Positions 60,294 through 64,000 of a stretch of DNA of 64,000 nucleotides are shown here, piece by piece. The position numbers and the translations under genes are program-made. The stretch lies in assembly GCA_963971285.1 (NCBI GenBank), contig OZ020246.1, positions 22,938,455 through 23,002,454 of the forward strand, in the 5' to 3' direction. The first letter of the stretch is position 1. Each line of letters opens with the position of its first letter. A model generated the notes under the pieces. The model saw only the letters and a program-made list of their open reading frames with translations, ran no database searches and was not told where the DNA came from. This DNA is from Astropecten irregularis. Lineage: Eukaryota; Echinodermata; Asteroidea; Paxillosida; Astropectinidae.

Positions 60294-61802
60294 CTAATAG
60301 CACGGGGCATAGAAACGAAACTCTAGATCTGTATCACTAGTTGATCCTATCTCAATGCTCCAGATGTTATTCGTGTCGGGTGCATCCTGCATACTCACCA
60401 CTGGTTCATCACGTCCTTCTTGAAGGACCTGTATCTCATTGCTGGTGAGTATCACTGAGATGCGACGACCGTCTTGCACAATTGCTGGTCCAGTGATGTA
60501 GTCACATGAAGTATCGTAACATGTAATCTGAGTCCCCGAAGAGGACAACCCTTTCACAAAAAAGAAAGAAAATCGAAAACGGAGTTAATGCACTTTATCT
60601 TTCCCCGGAAACGTCGCAAACGGGTTTGTTTTGGTTTAAAACATTTTCACAGAACAGACTGAAATTGACAAATTTCCGATCTGCATTAAATGAATATTAA
60701 ACAAACGGGTTAGGATGAAAGAGAGCTGTTACAGGTCACAATCCATAATCCTCGTGATTTGTTTATTGTTTCCTGGATGGATTTCTGGAGTCAGTGAAAA
60801 ATCTCTGCATGCAACTATATTCGATCTCCGCCACTCTTTTACCGATTCATACCGGTTAAAACATTGTGCATAACATTCAAGCAGAGTGCCTCTCAGGAAC
60901 TCATTGTTTGTTTATTGCTGGAAATTATCTTAATCCCATTAAGCCTCCAACTCAAATTCTATATTTGACCTGAGTGAAATCCAGGCACTTTGCTCGGGAA
61001 TTGTTTTTAAACACGCAATGAGAAGGCTTTTATTGGACAATTCCAGGGGGATATACTCACCGATTATGTACACGTTCATGCCACTGTAAGTGATGAGTTC
61101 TATATAAAAGGAACCTGCATTATTAACAGTGAACTCCAGTCTCTCAAGAGCAGATGGGAATGCCTCTACTGCATCAGGATAATACACATTTCCATATGCT
61201 TCTGTGATGATAGTATCACACGCTACATCAGTGGCACCGGTTGATGTCGCTTCTGAAGTAGAGGAAATGCCACCGGATGATGTCGCTTCTGAAGTAGAGG
61301 AAATGCCACCGGGTGATGTCGCTTCTGAAGTAGAGGAAATGGCACCGGTTGATGTCGCTTCTGAAGTAGAGGAAATGGCACCGGGTGATGTCGCTTCTGA
61401 AGTAACGTAAACAAACACGTAATGTACACATTATTTGTAAGATCATAAATGCTAAACGGAATATCCATGTCCATTCGGCGAATTTGCGAAAACCGAAGCC
61501 ATGCCACGAACAGCTCTGATAACAAAACAAATATGGGAAAGATTCTGTCTTTCTTTTCCCCTTTTTTGATTGGGTAATTAGAGGGGTCATGCAGCAAAGT
61601 TAGTTTTATCGAACTGCATTGTCCTATGACATGGGGTCAAGTTTGCCCTTACCTTCCTCTTCCCTTGACCCTGGGCATCGATTCTCCCTGGCTGGCATGG
61701 CTGATTTCAACCATTGACTCATGTCAAATTCCTCACCAGAAGCCGGCTGTTGCACAGGACCTTTGTACAGAGTCCTCATCTTCATCCCGGTAACTGACTT
61801 AA
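60294..61802 (-). CDS. Array gene 4: paralog with 5 SEATST motifs (exons 2-4; exon 1 beyond window)
   Basis: Exons are 61802-61653, 61396-61061 and 60550-60294 (stop TAG at 60296-60294), again phase 1 throughout. Exon 2 reads VKSVTGMKMRTLYKG to REN RCPGSREE (one Asp to Asn change). Exon 3 has five repeat motifs (variants SPG, SSGG) and TDVACDTIITEAYGN, ALERLEFTVNNAG. Exon 4 has QITCYDTSCDYITG, the core RISVILTSNEIQVLQEG and the end LEFRFYAPCY. With a standard 46-nt first exon the protein would be about 262 residues. By analogy exon 1 should lie several kb past position 64000. Intron 2 is 256 bp. Confidence 0.8.
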
Positions 61803-62342
61803 CTGCAAATTCAAACACAAAGGTATTCCGTGAATTATGTAATTACCAAACTGAAACATAACGGAATTATTGAACACACTTGAACCTCTGATCGTAAACC
61901 AACCCGCTGGTCAGCAATGGAGGGGAGATGAAGTTCACAATTTGAAATCTTGGGCTCGGTTCGTTAGTCTGATTCCCAGACCCGAAAACCTTGGATTCAT
62001 ACAGTAATGAGTATAGACTGGTTCCCGTTCCCTCCGTTCTACTGTTAACCTAATATTTCAGTAATTGTAGTTCGATGTATTTTTGTCGTTGCCCTACACG
62101 AGACACAAGACTGGATCATTACACCGCTGTGTTGAATCATACCAGCATGCGACGCAGTCCGTTATTCTCTGCTTCCGAGAGGTAAGGCTAGGTACTACTT
62201 GCATTATGATGATAATAACAACGACAACTCAATTACCATTGACATGCTATAACGCCCACGAAAGTTGCGAACATCATATCTATAAATCGAAAAACTTTTT
62301 GCTCATGCGTAGAGCTGATCCAATCAGGGGGCCTTCATTAAT

Positions 62343-62552
62343 ACACGGGTTTACACTTCAAAAAGTGCGCATGCGTGAAACTGCCTCGTTTTGCCGGAAG
62401 CTGTATCAAAACCGCCGAAGTGTAAACCCGTGTATTGTAATTTCTCAACTTGACACGGGTTTATACACTTCGAAAAGTGCGCATGCGTGAAAGTGCCTCG
62501 TTTTGAAGTTGCGATCAAAAGCTAAGATGGCCGCCGAAGTGTAAACCCGTGT
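62343..62552. mobile_element. Two adjacent small MITEs (same family as 11187-11388)
   Basis: Units 62343-62433 and 62453-62552 begin acacgggttta and end in the inverse. They correspond one to one with the pair in gene 1. Confidence 0.8.
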
Positions 62553-62583
62553 ATTCTAGTTAAAAGTTGCCTTATTCAAAGGT

Positions 62584-62782
62584 CGGCTACGGCTCAGGCT
62601 CCGGGATCTCTATCATCCATATGGTGAAAATATAGGTTGTTGTTTTCCGTTGAAGCTGATGCTCTGTTTTCTATTTAAAACCAGAGAATCTACTTCCAAA
62701 CCACAGCCAAAAGTTTGTATTTTGATTTTTTTTAGAATGGATTCACGAAATGGAGACAGAGTCGGAGCCTGAGCCGGAGCCG
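62584..62782. mobile_element. MITE with GC-rich inverted ends (same as 11885-12086)
   Basis: Ends cggctacggctcaggctccg and its inverse; shared with gene 1. Confidence 0.75.
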
Positions 62783-62826
62783 GGCTTTGATAATGCCCCA
62801 GATGTCCCTTTACATGTTGATGTATT

Positions 62827-63203
62827 GGGACGGGAACTAGCCTATGAGTGGACAAATTCCGTGAATGCGCGGTATTTTTGAACGCATGAGGGCGCTGTTA
62901 GGTGTCCAACTTTATTTACTTCCGGGGGTATACGGTCCGATTTATTGTCAATTGAGCAGAGGTTATTTACGGACAATTTTGTCTTTTGGGATACGATAGA
63001 AGTGTATATTTTTACTACGACGTGTACGAGTTGTATTCTGACACAGCGGTACACAAGAACAGGGCATTGTCAAATGACCCCGGGAAGTAATTCGAAGCGC
63101 CCTCAAGCGTTCAAAAATACCGCGCATTAAGATTTGTCAATGCGTTGTAAACTCTAGGTGGCGCACTACTTCGAATCGTCCCAATTGTTTACCACTCATA
63201 CAT
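62827..63203. mobile_element. About 377-bp inverted-repeat insert with paralogous empty site
   Basis: Gene 1 reads ggtgtattgaatgacaaatg uninterrupted at 12122-12141. Here the same bases are split by a segment with inverted arms: ctatgagtgg and gcgcggtatttttgaacgc on the left, gcgttcaaaaataccgcgc and ccactcatac on the right. The interior contains gacccc and acttccggg motifs. No clear target duplication is seen. Confidence 0.7.
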
Positions 63204-64000
63204 GAATGACAAATGGCAATAATATAGCAGCTACACGCTCCCTGACGAAAAGATGGATGCAATTTATTGCAGTAAAAATAAGACTTTTCTCTTGCCTTGG
63301 TGTTTAAATGGTTTCCGTTTCGAATAAGCAGTGAGTCAGTGGGTGTTACATTGGTATATAGATCAATACTTGTCTATGCAATGTACACTAGCGTATATGA
63401 GAATGTGAATAAACACTAAGTTGTTACACAAAATACACATGTCTGTTTTGCTACGGGCTTGTAGATTATTTTCTATCTCATTTTTATTTAAGAAAGAAAC
63501 AAGATGCTTTTTTATATAGTTTCCAAACAAAAATTCAAGCTTAACTCTTTAAAAAATGAAGCGATCTCACGCGATGGGTTAGATTTTACCTCAAGAACGG
63601 TGCGGATATGAAACACAATTTTATTTTACAAGAACAAAGAAATAACGGCGCAAAATTTCGGCAAAATACCAACTCTCGGGTGAGAAATGTATAAAAACAC
63701 ATACAATTTATTACTTACATACATTATACAAATATGTAATTGAAAATGAAGTGCTTGTACTTCATGACATCATGACTCTGGAGTCGAAGTTTACATTCAT
63801 TCCATTAATTGGGTTTCGAGTCATCGAGGGTTTTCTGTGCTATTAAGAAACAACAGAAATACATCAACGACAACAGATCAAGTTTACAAAAAATAAACCA
63901 AAAAACAAAACAGTAAGAGGGGCAGGATTTCAACATCATTTTCAGAAATAATAAGCACTATCGTTATTACGCTAGGAAAAGCAACCAAGTACGCAAAAGA

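Larger units (their letters stand above)
61803..64000. other. Start of intron 1 of gene 4, near-duplicate of gene 1 intron 1
   Basis: It aligns closely with 10650-12960, including both MITE groups. It differs mainly by the insertion at 62827-63203. No exon is seen before the window ends. Confidence 0.75.

Overview
This is a eukaryotic window: intron-rich, AT-rich and crowded with short DNA-transposon relics, with no bacterial-style operons. The frequent aggcctaca-type strings, tRNA-derived SINEs, many MITEs and an invertebrate-type PEP-synthase-like gene suggest a marine invertebrate, most likely an ambulacrarian (echinoderm or hemichordate). That taxonomic call is an inference and is tentative.

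Two kinds of protein-coding gene can be supported, all on the minus strand. (1) At 144-4461 lie nine in-frame exons encoding about 400 N-terminal residues of an animal PEP-synthase/rifampicin-phosphotransferase-like protein with an N-terminal membrane segment. The catalytic part lies beyond position 1. (2) From 8.2 to 61.8 kb there is a tandem array of four paralogous genes for a small secreted protein of unknown function. Each gene has a 46-nt signal-peptide exon, a 150-nt exon, an exon holding a 36-bp in-frame minisatellite (12-residue Ser/Thr-rich unit), and a 3' exon ending in Cys-Tyr-stop. All introns are phase 1 and all splice sites match in every copy. Gene 1 is 8160-16738, gene 2 is 20342-28862, gene 3 is 32278-55013, and gene 4 is 60294-61802 with its first exon outside the window. 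The paralogs carry 32, 2, 1 and 5 SEATST motifs respectively. The C-terminal domain loosely resembles the FAMeT/Methyltransf_FA beta-sandwich and has a conserved core with variable flanks. I consider this array the most interesting thing in the window.

Layout: 0-4.5 kb is the PEP-synthase-like gene. 4.5-7.6 kb is spacer holding a decayed copy of the array's upstream flank. 7.6-20 kb is gene 1 with its flanks, 20-32 kb gene 2, 32-59.7 kb gene 3 and 59.7-64 kb gene 4. Gene 3 is the most invaded: its second intron grew from about 250 bp to 8.2 kb through a 4,968-bp Mutator-like terminal-inverted-repeat element with a 9-bp target duplication and a second 2-kb inverted-repeat element. Its first intron holds a 1.2-kb heptamer satellite, a dead LINE tail and several dispersed repeats. 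Gene 2 intron 1 contains a 2.2-kb near-palindrome. Because the blocks are duplicates of each other, several insertions can be dated against an empty site in a sister block.

All calls were made by eye: reading frames, splice consensus, intron phase and comparison between copies. No database search was run.
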